Of a stretch of DNA of 64,000 bases, positions 19,327 to 28,892 are shown in pieces. Source of the stretch: Udaeobacter sp963725505 (GTDB taxonomy: Bacteria > Verrucomicrobiota > Verrucomicrobiia > Chthoniobacterales > UBA10450); the NCBI GenBank assembly GCA_963725505.1, contig CAVRYN010000008.1, forward strand, positions 1 through 64,000, read 5' to 3'. Below the pieces are notes generated by a model, which was given only the letters and a program-made list of their open reading frames with translations, was not told where the DNA came from and ran no database searches. The translations under genes and the position numbers were made by a program. Position 1 is the stretch's first letter, and every line of letters starts with the position of its first letter.

Positions 19327-19475
19327 TCCTGTTCCCTATGCGATGACCGGGGCGAGCTCTTTGGTTCTAGAGCCGCTCCGGTCAGAGGAATGCCGCAACT
19401 GGCCATACAGTGCGACGCTTTACGTCAAACCCTCTGATCAGAACAACCTACAAACAAATAGCAAAGAATATCTCT

Positions 19476-21474
19476 ATGAGAAGTTACATGGTTACCATCA
19501 CGCGTGTGCTGCTGACGGGAGCGGCGATCTTCGTCACTGCGGACGCAGTCTTGTCGGCGAATCCAAGGTCGCTAAGTGGCGTCGTTCAAACAGGCGGCAC
19601 TGGTTCCAGCGAACCATTGCCGAATGTTCACGTCACGTTGTTCGAAGCGACGCAGGCACTCCCGACAACTATCGGTGAGGCGACCACAAACGCTTCGGGT
19701 CAGTTTACCATTCTTCATAGGAACAGAAGCTCATCGAGCATTTTCTTTGTGAAAGCAGATGTCAGCAAAGGTCTGGAGTTCATTGCTGTGCTTGGCCCGA
19801 ACATACCGGCATCAGTCACGGTTAACGAGCTAACTACTGTTGCCGCCAGCTATTCCACGGCTCAATTTCTTAGGACTGGCGTGATCTCTGGCAATTCGTT
19901 CGGCTTGCAGCTCGCGGCCGGTATGAACGATAACATCGTCGCGTCCGCGACCGGTCAATCGTCTCCCATCTTGTTGAACTCTCCCAATGCAGACCAGACG
20001 AATTCGCTGCGCTCCACGCGATCGCTGGCGAATTTGCTCGCGGCGTGTGTGAATGATCCCGGCGTCACAGCAAGCCTTTTCGATTTGACCACGCCGCCAG
20101 GCGGTCTCCCGCCACACAATGCCGCGCAAGCGTTGGCAAACCTCGCCCGCGACCCGGGGCAGAATGTCGCTGGAATCTACGCGTTGACGTTGCTGAGTAA
20201 CTTGTATACGCCGCCGCTTGTTATCATGCCCGATGCCTGGACAGTAACAGTCAAGGTCAACGACTCCGGTAGCAACGAGCTGGCTTTTCTGATTAGCGGT
20301 CCCGGGAATCTCGCATTCGACCGACGAGGATACGCGTGGGTCACCAATAACACTGTGCAAGGTACGCCATACTCTAGCCTGGCTGCCGTAGTGCTTAAGC
20401 CCAATGGACAGCCGGCGGATGGCGGGCATGGAACGCCGCGCTCACCGCTGACGGGCGGTGGACTACTGGGAGGCGGTTTCGGTGTCACTATCGATCCGCT
20501 GGGCTCCGTATGGTTTGGCAACTTCGGCTGGGGCAACTGCGACGGCTGCGATCCATCGCTAGACGGAATTGGAAGCATATCACGCTTTACGTTATCCGGC
20601 GCAGCGATATCACCGCGGAATGGCTACCAAGGCGGCCCTCTCAGGGCGCAGGGACTCGGCTTAGATGCCGACGGTAATATCTGGATCTCGAGCTTCGGCA
20701 ACGACTCTGTGTACGTATTCAAACAAGGAAATCCGCATCAATCCGTGGGTGTTCATGTATATGACGGAGCCGGTCCGTTCGACGTTGCAATTGCCAACGA
20801 TGGAACCACCTGGATATCCAACACCGGCGGACTCCTTTTCGACGAATTCCCGAGGAGTATTGCAAAGTACGCGCTGGTGAACGGAACGATTGCAACAGCA
20901 GTTTCTGCACTTCTTGCCGGATGCACATGGACTAAGGGGCTTGTCCCTCGACTCGCAAGGCAACGCATGGCTCGCTGCTTTGGCTAGCAATGTAATCTAT
21001 GTGTTTCGGCCCGATGGCACGCAACTCGGGCAGTTTAACGGGGGCGGTATGGACTCCCCATGGGACACGGCGATCGATGGTGAGGACAACGTGTGGGTCG
21101 CAAATTTTGGTCCGCTCGAACCGCCGAGCAATTTCACAGGCAGGTTGACGAAACTTTGGGGAGTCAATGCACCCCCGGGTCACAATGTAGGCGATCCAAT
21201 ATCACCGCCGACAGGCTACACGGTCCCTTCAGCAGGCAGCGAAGTCTTACTGCATACCGGCGTGCCGTTGTACGGTTATGGTCAACCACCAGGGCCGCCA
21301 TGCTTCATACCAATGATGCGTCAGACCGCGGTAGCCATCGATCAGGCCGGAAACATTTGGTCCATTAACAACTGGAAACCCGATGTTGTTATCGACTTTG
21401 GGGGGAATCCTGGTGGCGACGGCATCGTGATTTTCGTCGGCCTCGCAGCACCGCCTACCACCCAAGTGCATTAG
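19476..21474 (+). CDS. Secreted NHL/streptogramin-lyase-like beta-propeller protein, one frameshift
   Basis: Two frames join to about 665 residues. From the ATG at 19476 there is a signal peptide (MVTITRVLLTGAAIFVTADA), then a carboxypeptidase-regulatory-like beta domain (LSGVVQTGGTGSSEPLPNVHVT). From about residue 270 propeller blades follow, with the repeated pattern LDxDGNxWxxxFGNxxVYVF. The frame changes near 20891; removing one G there continues NGTI into QQQFLHFLPDAHGLRGLSLD, which aligns with the blade repeat. It is probably a cell-surface or secreted scaffold, like the Vgb-like proteins. True virginiamycin-lyase activity is not implied. Confidence 0.7.
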
Positions 21475-21681
21475 AATCCCCAGCGACTGCCGACTGAAAT
21501 CTTTTGCGAGAGCAGGCTGAAAATTAGTCAATGGTACAAATGCTGCAGCCACCGGCGCTTTTCACACCAGCAAGACGGCCCACAGGGCCGTGGCTACAGC
21601 GGCTACACTTTTATTTACTCGCTCCAACTGGCGAGGAGTGCGTCTCCTGTCGGCTTTTCCAGAGTCGGCGCAACCTCGTCG

Positions 21682-22581
21682 TTAGTGTCCGCATCCCACG
21701 CAGGTGGTTTCGATGAGGCATGCGGGTTCGCCACTCTCTTGGCAGGGATTCGCATCTTCGATGAGCTGAAGTAACGGCGTTTCGGCCACCACCCGTAGAA
21801 ACTTGTCCAGGCATCTGCACTCTGCGAAAATTGCCTCGAGGGGCCCCCCGAACAAAGCGTTGAACTCGAGACACGGCGAACAAGGCGCGCAAATGCTTCG
21901 AACATCGCCCTGCTCAGTGACGTTAAGCCCGTAGCTAGAGAGGGGAATGGCTGCGTTTCCGTTGGAGTTAGTAAGATTATACATGCAACGGAAGATAATC
22001 TCTCGGTCGTGATCTCTCGGAGGTATCCCGATTACACAGTGGTACTCCAGGTCGGTGAAGATCATGCCTGCGTCCATGCCCAGGAGGTGAGCGAGCTGAT
22101 CGGCTCGCCTCCTCCCCAATGGCTCGTTGATTTGTTCGGGGCGTCTGGCTTTGCGCGGCGCCAGGCGCGCCCATCTTGCGTTCTCCTGACACACGTCCGG
22201 CCAGAAGCATTGCCTGTTGTCGAAAACCTGCTCATCGAAGTATCGCCTGTAAATGGCCCAGGGACAGCCCATTGGATTTTGCTCGAGGCAATCGACGAGC
22301 GGTTGAGGAATGGGCGACCTGTATGCCGGCATGTACGCGGCGAGGTCGGGATTCGCCATGTAGAGGAGCAGGAAATTTACCAGATAGACGGCGGTGGTTA
22401 GGGACGGTGCGTAAACTTCATTGGCTGCCTCGTGACCGTGCGAAGCTTGCGGGACGATAAACAACTGTGGCGTACACGTCGGCGAGGGCTGCGCGGCGAG
22501 CGGACCCGCCCAGAGGAAAACTGCGATCGCCAGTGTTACGGGTAAAATTGCTACGGTTCGCGTTCGCATGAAGCCTTTCAT
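21682..22581 (-). CDS. Secreted cysteine-rich protein of unknown family
   Basis: 299 residues. An N-terminal signal peptide (TVAILPVTLAIAVFLWAG, cleavage near LAAQ) is followed by a mature part with about 18 Cys, several paired (CSPC, CRC, CVGC). The middle includes LEYHCVIGIPPRDHDREIIF, and the end IETTCVGCGH, which could bind metal. I recognise no domain. It is convergent with the NHL gene; all three genes from 17.6 to 22.6 kb are exported and of accessory type. Confidence 0.6.
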   Translation of the reverse strand: MKGFMRTRTVAILPVTLAIAVFLWAGPLAAQPSPTCTPQLFIVPQASHGHEAANEVYAPSLTTAVYLVNFLLLYMANPDLAAYMPAYRSPIPQPLVDCLEQNPMGCPWAIYRRYFDEQVFDNRQCFWPDVCQENARWARLAPRKARRPEQINEPLGRRRADQLAHLLGMDAGMIFTDLEYHCVIGIPPRDHDREIIFRCMYNLTNSNGNAAIPLSSYGLNVTEQGDVRSICAPCSPCLEFNALFGGPLEAIFAECRCLDKFLRVVAETPLLQLIEDANPCQESGEPACLIETTCVGCGH

Positions 22582-22752
22582 TTCGAGGCGCGTATATCAG
22601 CCGCGGTTGCCTCGATCAAGCTCTCGATCACTCCGGGTAGCGTATGCGTCTCGCGTGCTGGCGATCGCGTCCTCGCGATCGCGAACTTTGTGCAAGCTTG
22701 CATCGCGTGAATCGTCTCCAGGCCGAATCGCTCACACCTCAGCCCCACCTTG

Positions 22753-22977
22753 TCACAACATCTCCGTCTGCCTCTCGCGCCCGGATTCTCGCGCGGCCAT
22801 TGCGAATGGAGTCAATTGTGGCGGGGCATCGACGCGTTCGTTGCCGTTGAGCAGACCTTCGACGGTGAAAATTTGAATGCGCGGATAATCTAGATAGACC
22901 AGATCGACGCTCCGGTCGGGGAGTTCTTTCCGATCCGAAAGCCATCTTAAATTGTCGCCGAAATAGAGCCGATTCAT
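22753..22977 (-). pseudogene. Internally deleted site-specific DNA methyltransferase
   Basis: From the ATG at 22977 the first ~33 residues are the N-terminus of a type III-like N6-adenine/N4-cytosine methyltransferase (MNRLYFGDNLRWL, then VDLVYLDYPR; the catalytic DPPF is altered to DYPR at the break). The frame then jumps to what looks like the C-terminal end of such a protein (IQIFTVEGLLNGNERVD, PPQLTPFAMAARESGRE). Several hundred residues are missing. The frame can be extended upstream to 23256, but that part is repeat-derived. No restriction gene is present. Confidence 0.7.
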
Positions 22978-23322
22978 TCTGGGAAAAACATTCAGAGATT
23001 TGACTCGTTCGTCGCCCGACTCTCTTGCAGCTACCCTTGCTGCGCAACCGTCCATGTCGCTCGTCCCACTCGCTCCATTCTCGACTTCGCTCGGAATGAC
23101 AAGTATGAGGTGCTTACGCTGGCGAGCGTCTTCGCGATCGTGAAGTTGGCCTGTGCGCTGTGCTGCTTGCCGAGGTTTGAACGTATTGAAAAGCCTGTTT
23201 CGGCGCGACGCCGAAACCAACACGCCAGAGGCGTGCGCTACCCTTGCGATAGGCAACTGTCGATCTTATATTTAGCAGGCGCGTTCGGTTACGCTGCGCC
23301 GAAACAAGATACGGAGGTCATT
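22978..23322. other. Gene-free stretch before HPPD with repeat pieces
   Basis: About 345 bp. It holds a half copy of the family B palindrome (TCGACTTCGCTCGGAATGAC at 23081-23100) and a GC-rich inverted piece around 23193-23240 (GTTTCGGCGCGACGCCGAAAC). A good Shine-Dalgarno (GGAGGT, 23313-23318) belongs to the HPPD gene. No separate gene seen. Confidence 0.5.
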
Positions 23323-24463
23323 ATGCCAACGACAATTGCTGCTCCAAAAACGAAAGGCGCCCCTGCGGCGCAGGAAGATTTTTTGCCGCTTGAAGGTACA
23401 GATCACATCGAGTTTTACGTCGGCAACGCCAAGCAGGCGGCGCATTTTTACAAGAGCGCGCTCGGTTTTCAGCCGGTAGCCTACAGCGGACCGGAAACCG
23501 GCGTGCGAGAGCGCGCCAGTTATGTGGTGCGGCAGAACAAGATCACGTTTGTTCTGACCACGCCGATTCGGGCGAAACATCCAATTGCCGATCACATTCT
23601 CAAACATGGCGACGGCGTGAAAGTGATCGCATTGAAAGTAAAGGACGCGACTTCGGCTTGGAAAGAAACCACGAAGCGCGGCGGCAAAAGTTACATGGAG
23701 CCGAAAACGCTGACAGACGAGCAGGGGAAAATCGTGCTTAGCGGCATCCACACTTACGGCGAAGTCGCGCACGTGTTTGTGGAGCGCGATGATTACACGG
23801 GGCCGTTCATGCCGGGTTTTGTGAAATGGGAGCCGTCGTTCCGCGCGACGGAGACGGGATTGCAGCATGTTGATCATTGCGTCGGCAACGTCGGATGGAA
23901 CCAGATGAACCCGTGGGTAAAGTTTTACGAAGATGTGATGGGTTTCCGCAACATCCTGACGTTCGATGACAAAGATATTTCCACCGAATACTCCGCGTTG
24001 ATGAGCAAGGTGATGAGCAACGGCAACGGCTTCGTGAAATTTCCGATCAACGAGCCGGCCGAAGGCAAAAAGAAATCGCAGGTGGAAGAATATCTCGAGT
24101 TTTACGACGGCGAAGGTGTGCAGCACATCGCGATGGCGCACGAACAACATCATCGAGACGGTGACCGCGCTGCAGCAGCGCGGGCTCGAGTTCCTGAAAG
24201 TTCCTTCCACCTACTACGACACGTTGCTGGATCGCGTCGGCCACATCGACGAAGAACTGAACGCGTTGAAGCAAATCGGAATTCTCGTCGATCGCGATGA
24301 CGAAGGTTATCTCCTGCAAATCTTCACCAAGCCGGTGGAAGATCGGCCGACGCTCTTCTTCGAGATCATTCAGCGCAAGGGCGCGAAGAGTTTCGGCAAA
24401 GGCAATTTCAAAGCGCTGTTCGAGGCCATCGAGCGCGAACAAGCTGCACGAGGTAATTTATAA
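23323..24463 (+). CDS. hpd: 4-hydroxyphenylpyruvate dioxygenase, one frameshift
   Basis: About 380 residues over two frames, start ATG 23323 after GGAGGTCATT. It converts 4-hydroxyphenylpyruvate to homogentisate in tyrosine breakdown. The two VOC-type halves are clear: TDHIEFYVGNAKQAAHFYKS at residue ~24 and LQHVDHCVGN at ~180 (first Fe-ligand His). The second ligand His is in GVQHIAMA and the Glu ligand is in TLFFEIIQRKG near the end. The frame shifts at about 24136: dropping one C in GCGCACGAAC restores IAMATNNIIETVTALQQRG. All ligands are intact otherwise, so the gene may be functional in the organism. hmgA follows, with a family A repeat between. Confidence 0.9.
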
Positions 24464-24486
24464 CGGATGAATAATTGGAAGAGTTC

Positions 24487-24614
24487 ACCCCTCACCTTAA
24501 TCCTCTCCCCTCGGGGAGAGGCGAACTGCACACATACGCGCCATGATCGCACGGTCGGTAAGCGGAACGGGTCGCCTCTCCTCTTGGGTAGGAGGAGAGG
24601 GGGAGGGTGAGGAG
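24487..24614. repeat. Family A palindromic element (copy A2)
   Basis: 128 bp between hpd and hmgA, starting CCCCTCACCTTAATCCTCTC and ending GGAGAGGGGGAGGGTGAGGA. Each end can fold on itself and the ends pair with each other. The interior (about 24539-24577) is similar to copy A1. Confidence 0.85.
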
Positions 24615-24644
24615 CCGGTTCAATTTTAAAAGGAGGATTCGACA

Positions 24645-25829
24645 ATGCCGTATTACCAAAAACTTGGCGAGATGCCGAGCAAGCATCACATCTGGTTCCA
24701 CCGCGATGGCGCCGGACCCGGGTACAAAAACGAAGGCATCTATTACGAGCACGTAGTTACGACGGAAGGTTTCAACGAAGCGTTTTCAATCATGTATCAT
24801 CTGCGGCCGCCCACGCGCGTGCGCAATGTAAAGCTCCTGAAATGCGAGGAGCTGAAGAAAGTCACTGACAGCCCGCTGCGGCATCATCATCTGAAAACGG
24901 CGAATATTCCTCGCAAAGGAGATCTCTACACGGGTCGAATTCCGATTTTGTTTAATCAGGACGTCATCGCGTACCGCTCGCGCCCGGAAAAGGCTTACGA
25001 CAAATTTCAGTATTACCGCAACGGTGGCGCGGACGAGATCATCTTTGTTTTCCAAGGCGGCGGCACACTCGAATCCATTTTCGGGAAGCAACGCTATCGC
25101 GCCGAGGATTACATCGTGATTCCGCGCGGAATTACTTATCGGCTCGTGCCGGACAAGGTTGAAGAAGAAGATTATTTGATTCTCGAATCGGTCGGCCCGG
25201 TCCGAATTCCGCAACGCTATTTGAACAAAGAGGGTCAGATCAAGATGGGCTCGCCTTACTCCGAGCGCGACCTCCATGGCCCAACTGAAGTGCTGGCGAT
25301 TGACAAAGATGAGGACACCGAAATTTTAGTGAAGGACGGCCCGCGCTGGACTCAGGTCACGATGGCGCATCATCCGTTCGATGTCGTCGGCTGGGACGGC
25401 TACGTTTATCCGTTCACTTTTAACGCCCAGGATTTCGAACCGATCACCGGCACGGTGCATCAACCGCCGCCCATTCATCAGACCTTTGAAATTCGCGGTT
25501 ATGTGGTGTGCACATTCGCGCCGCGCTTTTTGGATACGCATCCCGAGGCCGTGAAAATTCCGTGGGTGCACGACAACGTCGAAGCCGATGAAGTTTTATT
25601 TTACGTGCGCGGTAATTTCGGATCGCGCCGTGGAATCGAGCCGGCGTCGATCACGCTGCATCCCCGCGGCATTCCGCACGGGCCGCATCCGGGAACGATC
25701 ATGGCGAGCAAAAACGCGACCCGCACAGAAGAGCTCGCAGTGATGTTCGATACGCAGCACACTCTCGAGCTCACCGAGCAGGCTGTTGCGCTCGACGACG
25801 AGAAATATCCACAAAGCTGGCTCGAGTAA
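24645..25829 (+). CDS. hmgA: Homogentisate 1,2-dioxygenase
   Basis: 394 residues, start ATG 24645 after AAAAGGAGGATTCGACA. It opens the homogentisate ring to maleylacetoacetate. The cupin core shows the iron-binding segment HDNVEADEVLFYVRGNF (His and Glu ligands) and HPRGIPHGPHPG (third His). The N-terminus YYQKLGEMPSKHHIWFH is typical of bacterial enzymes of this length. It is downstream of hpd, consistent with one pathway; the later genes (maleylacetoacetate isomerase, fumarylacetoacetase) are not in the window. Confidence 0.95.
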   Translation: MPYYQKLGEMPSKHHIWFHRDGAGPGYKNEGIYYEHVVTTEGFNEAFSIMYHLRPPTRVRNVKLLKCEELKKVTDSPLRHHHLKTANIPRKGDLYTGRIPILFNQDVIAYRSRPEKAYDKFQYYRNGGADEIIFVFQGGGTLESIFGKQRYRAEDYIVIPRGITYRLVPDKVEEEDYLILESVGPVRIPQRYLNKEGQIKMGSPYSERDLHGPTEVLAIDKDEDTEILVKDGPRWTQVTMAHHPFDVVGWDGYVYPFTFNAQDFEPITGTVHQPPPIHQTFEIRGYVVCTFAPRFLDTHPEAVKIPWVHDNVEADEVLFYVRGNFGSRRGIEPASITLHPRGIPHGPHPGTIMASKNATRTEELAVMFDTQHTLELTEQAVALDDEKYPQSWLE

Positions 25830-25853
25830 GATTGGTTCAGCTAAGTTATTCCA

Positions 25854-26492
25854 ATGCGGGACGGAAACTCCGAAATCGAAACTGAACTAGAAGCGGCTGA
25901 ACGCCGCATCAGCAAAATTCCGCGCTGCGGCGCAGCTCGCGTCGCAAGCATGGAGCAATCCTTTCTCGGCTTGCTCGAAGCTATCGGTGAGGACCCAAAG
26001 CGGGAAGGTTTGCTCAGAACGCCGGGCCGGGCTGCGCGCGCATTCGAATTTTTGACCACCGGTTACAGGCAGAGCTTGGACGAACTGATCAATAATGCGC
26101 TTTTCGACTCGGAAGCCAGCGAGATCATTCTCGTCAAAGACATCGAACTGTATTCGTTATGTGAGCACCATTTGATTCCATTCATCGGTAAAGCGCACGT
26201 TGCTTACATCCCGGACGGCAAAGTCGTCGGCCTGTCGAAGACGGCGCGCATTGTCGACATGTTCGCGCGACGGCTCCAGATCCAGGAGAACCTCACGATG
26301 CAAATCGCCGATGCCTTGATGAAGGCGTTGCATCCGCGCGGGGTTGGTGTCGTTATCGAGGCGAAACATCTGTGTATGATGATGCGCGGCGTTGAAAAAC
26401 AGAATTCGGTGATGAAGACCTCATGCCTCCTCGGTGTTTTCAAAGAGGACGCGCGAACGCGCTCCGAATTCCTCTCGCTGCTGAAAGATTAG
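25854..26492 (+). CDS. folE: GTP cyclohydrolase I
   Basis: 212 residues. It makes 7,8-dihydroneopterin triphosphate from GTP, the first step to both folate and tetrahydrobiopterin. Motifs: EDPKREGLLRTPGRAARAFE, zinc/substrate segment LYSLCEHHLIPFIGKAHVAY (Cys and His ligands), GLSKTARIVDMFARRLQIQE, and the second zinc Cys in EAKHLCMMMRGVEKQNS. Only 24 bases separate it from hmgA and a PTPS-domain gene follows, so here its product probably feeds BH4 for phenylalanine hydroxylase. Confidence 0.95.
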   Translation: MRDGNSEIETELEAAERRISKIPRCGAARVASMEQSFLGLLEAIGEDPKREGLLRTPGRAARAFEFLTTGYRQSLDELINNALFDSEASEIILVKDIELYSLCEHHLIPFIGKAHVAYIPDGKVVGLSKTARIVDMFARRLQIQENLTMQIADALMKALHPRGVGVVIEAKHLCMMMRGVEKQNSVMKTSCLLGVFKEDARTRSEFLSLLKD

Positions 26493-26643
26493 GTGGGACG
26501 CGTTGTCATTCGGCACGCGATAGATGGAGACGGCCCGCCCTCGGGCCGCTGGCTATGGCGGCGCGGGGGCGCGCCGGCTCCAGCATCGTCTTCGCAGAAG
26601 CCGATCAACCTTGCGCGATCAGGTGTAGCGTGTTTGCTGAATC

Positions 26644-27859
26644 ATGCTCCTAACTGTTAGCAAGCGCCTCGAATTCTCAGCTTCCCGGCGTTTGCGCGTT
26701 GGTCACTGGAGCGATGCTGAAAACCTGAGTGCTTTCGGCCCAGAAACGAGTGCGCGCTATGGAAGCGGCCGCAATTACATCGCTTATTTCGTGTTCACGG
26801 GGCCGGTGGATCCAAGGACGGGAATGCTGATCAACATCAGCGAAATCAAAGAGCGCGCCGGGAAAATTCTGCGTGACCGTTTCGATCACAAGTTTCTTAA
26901 CGAGGACAATTTGTTTTTTGGCGATGTTGCACCGACTGCGGAGAACATTGCCCGGCAGCTCTACGTCGATGTCGCGCCGCTGTTCGCTGATCTCGAAGCA
27001 AAACTGTGCGCTTGTCACCTGACTGAGTCGCCCGAACGCAGCGCGACTTATTATTACAGTGGCGCTTACGAGGCGAATTACTGGTTTGAATTTTCAGCGG
27101 CGCGCAGAACGATGTCGCCCGCAGCTGAGCACGGAAGAAAACGCGCGGCTGTTTGGGCAGGCGACTTCAACGCACGGACACAACTATCGCGCTCGTCTCA
27201 CGTTTCGGGCGGAACGGTTCGATGGGAAAGGGCCGTTGGTCCGCTACGATACAATCGACGCTTGTCTTCGCGCGTTGCGCAGTGAACTCGATCATCGCTA
27301 TCTCAACGAAGAGGTCGTTGGACTAAAGGATCGTCCCATCACAACCGAGAGTTTGGCGCGATACATCTACGAGCGCGTAAAGAGCCTGATGCCAGTCCAC
27401 CGTGTTCGTTTGCACGAGCGGAACGATTTTTTCGCGGAAGCGTGGGCAAACAATGTTGTTTTCCTTGGATTACAGGTGGGATTCCATGCGGCGCATCGAT
27501 TGCATGCAGCCATGCTTTCCGACGCCGAGAACTGGAAGCTTTACGGCAAGTGCAACAATCCGCGCGGCCACGGTCACGGTTATCTGACGGAAGCGACAGT
27601 GGGAGGCGAGTACGATGTGCGCAGCGGCACGCTCTACGACTTTGTGGCGTTGAAGAACGCGTTGGCAGAATCGCTTGAGCCATGGCGGGATCGCCATCTC
27701 GATCTCGAAACGGAGGATTTTCGCGATGCGCCTTCAACTGGAGAAAATATCGTGCGCGCGCTTTGGCCTAAGCTCGATAATCGCCTCGGGCAACGGCTCG
27801 TTCGCTTACGTTTGTGGGAAACGGCGAATAACCGGTTTACGCTGCGCAGAACCACGTAG
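26644..27859 (+). CDS. Three-domain 6-pyruvoyl-tetrahydropterin synthase-like fusion, one frameshift
   Basis: About 404 residues over two frames. Three PTPS/QueD domains are in tandem. Domain 1 (residues ~1-145) keeps the fold pattern (LEFSASRRL, DHKFLNEDN, PTAENIARQLY), but the zinc His positions are replaced (SASRRL, GSGRNY). Domain 2 (~146-275) has HGHNY but Arg for the first His and no Cys (FSAARRT, GQATSTHGHNY). Domain 3 (~276-404) is complete: FHAAHRL, catalytic Cys in GKCNNPRGHGHGY, and PSTGENIVRALW. The frame changes at CCC 27111-27113; removing one C gives MSPQLSTEENARLFGQ. PTPS converts dihydroneopterin triphosphate to 6-pyruvoyl-tetrahydropterin; here probably only domain 3 is active. 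Confidence 0.85.
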
Positions 27860-27876
27860 CAGCTTTCGCACTTTGA

Positions 27877-27981
27877 TCCCCTCTCCCCTTTGTCAGGGGA
27901 GAGGATGAAGGTGAGGGGAAGTGGTGGCTGCATGTACTAAAACCCTCACCCCACCCTCTCCCTTAGCAAGGGAGAGGCGAC
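27877..27981. repeat. Family A palindromic element (copy A3)
   Basis: Two GC-rich hairpins, CCCCTCTCCCCTTTGTCAGG onwards and CCCTCACCCCACCCTCTCCC followed by TTAGCAAGGGAGAGG, separated by about 35 bp. It lies between the PTPS fusion and the SDR gene. Confidence 0.8.
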
Positions 27982-28035
27982 CCGTCTTCCCTGATGTTGA
28001 GTCTCTGAGTTCGCGGCGATAGTTTGTGACGAAAG

Positions 28036-28728
28036 ATGAAACGCTATCTCATCACAGGCGCGAGCCGCGGCATTGGTCGCGCGATAGCTGAGGAGCTTGC
28101 CGCGAAAGACGTGGAGCTGCTTTTGCACGGGCGCGACACGGTTGCGCTGGCGCAGACGCGAAAAGCCGTCGAGTCGCAATGCGCGAAAGTGACGCTCTTA
28201 ATTCACGATCTGGCGACTTCCGCTGGCGTGTCTGACTTGATCGCTGAAGTCGGCAACGAGCCAATCCATTTGCTCGTGAACAATGCCGGCGTCGCGGTGG
28301 TGAAACCGTTCACAGAGATCACCACAATCGAATGGGAACAAACCGTCGGCGTCAATATCACTGCGCCATTTATGTTGACGCAGCATTTCGCTCCGCGAAT
28401 GCCGCCCGGTTCGAGCATTGTGAACATTCTCTCCGTCGCAGCCAAAAAAGGGTTTCCAAACTGGAGCGCATATTGCATGAGCAAGTTCGCGCTTGAAGGA
28501 TTCTCCCAATGCGTGCGCGAGGAATTACGTGACCGAAAAATTCGCGTGATCAATGTTTACCCTGCGGCGACGGCCACCGATATCTGGGACCAAATCGAAG
28601 GCAAATGGCCGCGTAAGAGAATGATGAGCGCCACACAAGTCGCCGATGCGGTCGCGTTCGCCCTGGCGCGCCCGACGGACACACTCGTCGAGAATATCAC
28701 GCTCTCGAGTCTCGCTGGAAATCTGTGA
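28036..28728 (+). CDS. Short-chain dehydrogenase/reductase, candidate sepiapterin reductase
   Basis: 230 residues of a classical SDR: cofactor loop TGASRGIG at residues 8-15, Arg after beta-2 (HGRD) favouring NADPH, NNAG at ~88, catalytic Ser in NILSVAAKKG and YCMSK with Tyr and Lys. Family alone does not give the substrate. Because it lies directly downstream of folE and the PTPS fusion and upstream of phenylalanine hydroxylase, reduction of 6-pyruvoyl-tetrahydropterin (sepiapterin reductase role) is the natural guess. The length fits. A general reductase cannot be excluded. Confidence 0.75.
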   Translation: MKRYLITGASRGIGRAIAEELAAKDVELLLHGRDTVALAQTRKAVESQCAKVTLLIHDLATSAGVSDLIAEVGNEPIHLLVNNAGVAVVKPFTEITTIEWEQTVGVNITAPFMLTQHFAPRMPPGSSIVNILSVAAKKGFPNWSAYCMSKFALEGFSQCVREELRDRKIRVINVYPAATATDIWDQIEGKWPRKRMMSATQVADAVAFALARPTDTLVENITLSSLAGNL

Positions 28729-28760
28729 TTGATGGCGCAAGTTCCCGACACAAACGCGTT

Positions 28761-28872
28761 GTAGCCACGGCTCTGTGAGCCGTCTTCCGAAGAATATGAC
28801 CTTCCCAAGCAGAAGCGGTCACAGGTCCGCACACCGGACGGATTCGTCCATGCGGCGCAACCCGTGGTTACA
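28761..28872. repeat. Family C palindromic element, long form (copy 2)
   Basis: 112 bp from GTAGCCACGGCTCTGTGAGC to CCCGTGGTTACAG, with the same internal pieces as 10083-10193 (CACAGGTCCGCACAC and GACGGATTCGTCC). Confidence 0.75.
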
Positions 28873-28892
28873 GCGCAAAAACTATTCGTTCC

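Noticed and set aside
22977..23256. Upstream extension of the methyltransferase remnant frame to a 167-codon ORF
   Set aside because: The added part is made of repeat-derived sequence (family B half and palindromes) and reads as nonsense protein.
23272..24210. 312-codon minus-strand frame opposite HPPD
   Set aside because: Antisense shadow of the hpd gene; His/Arg/Phe-rich composition without domain.
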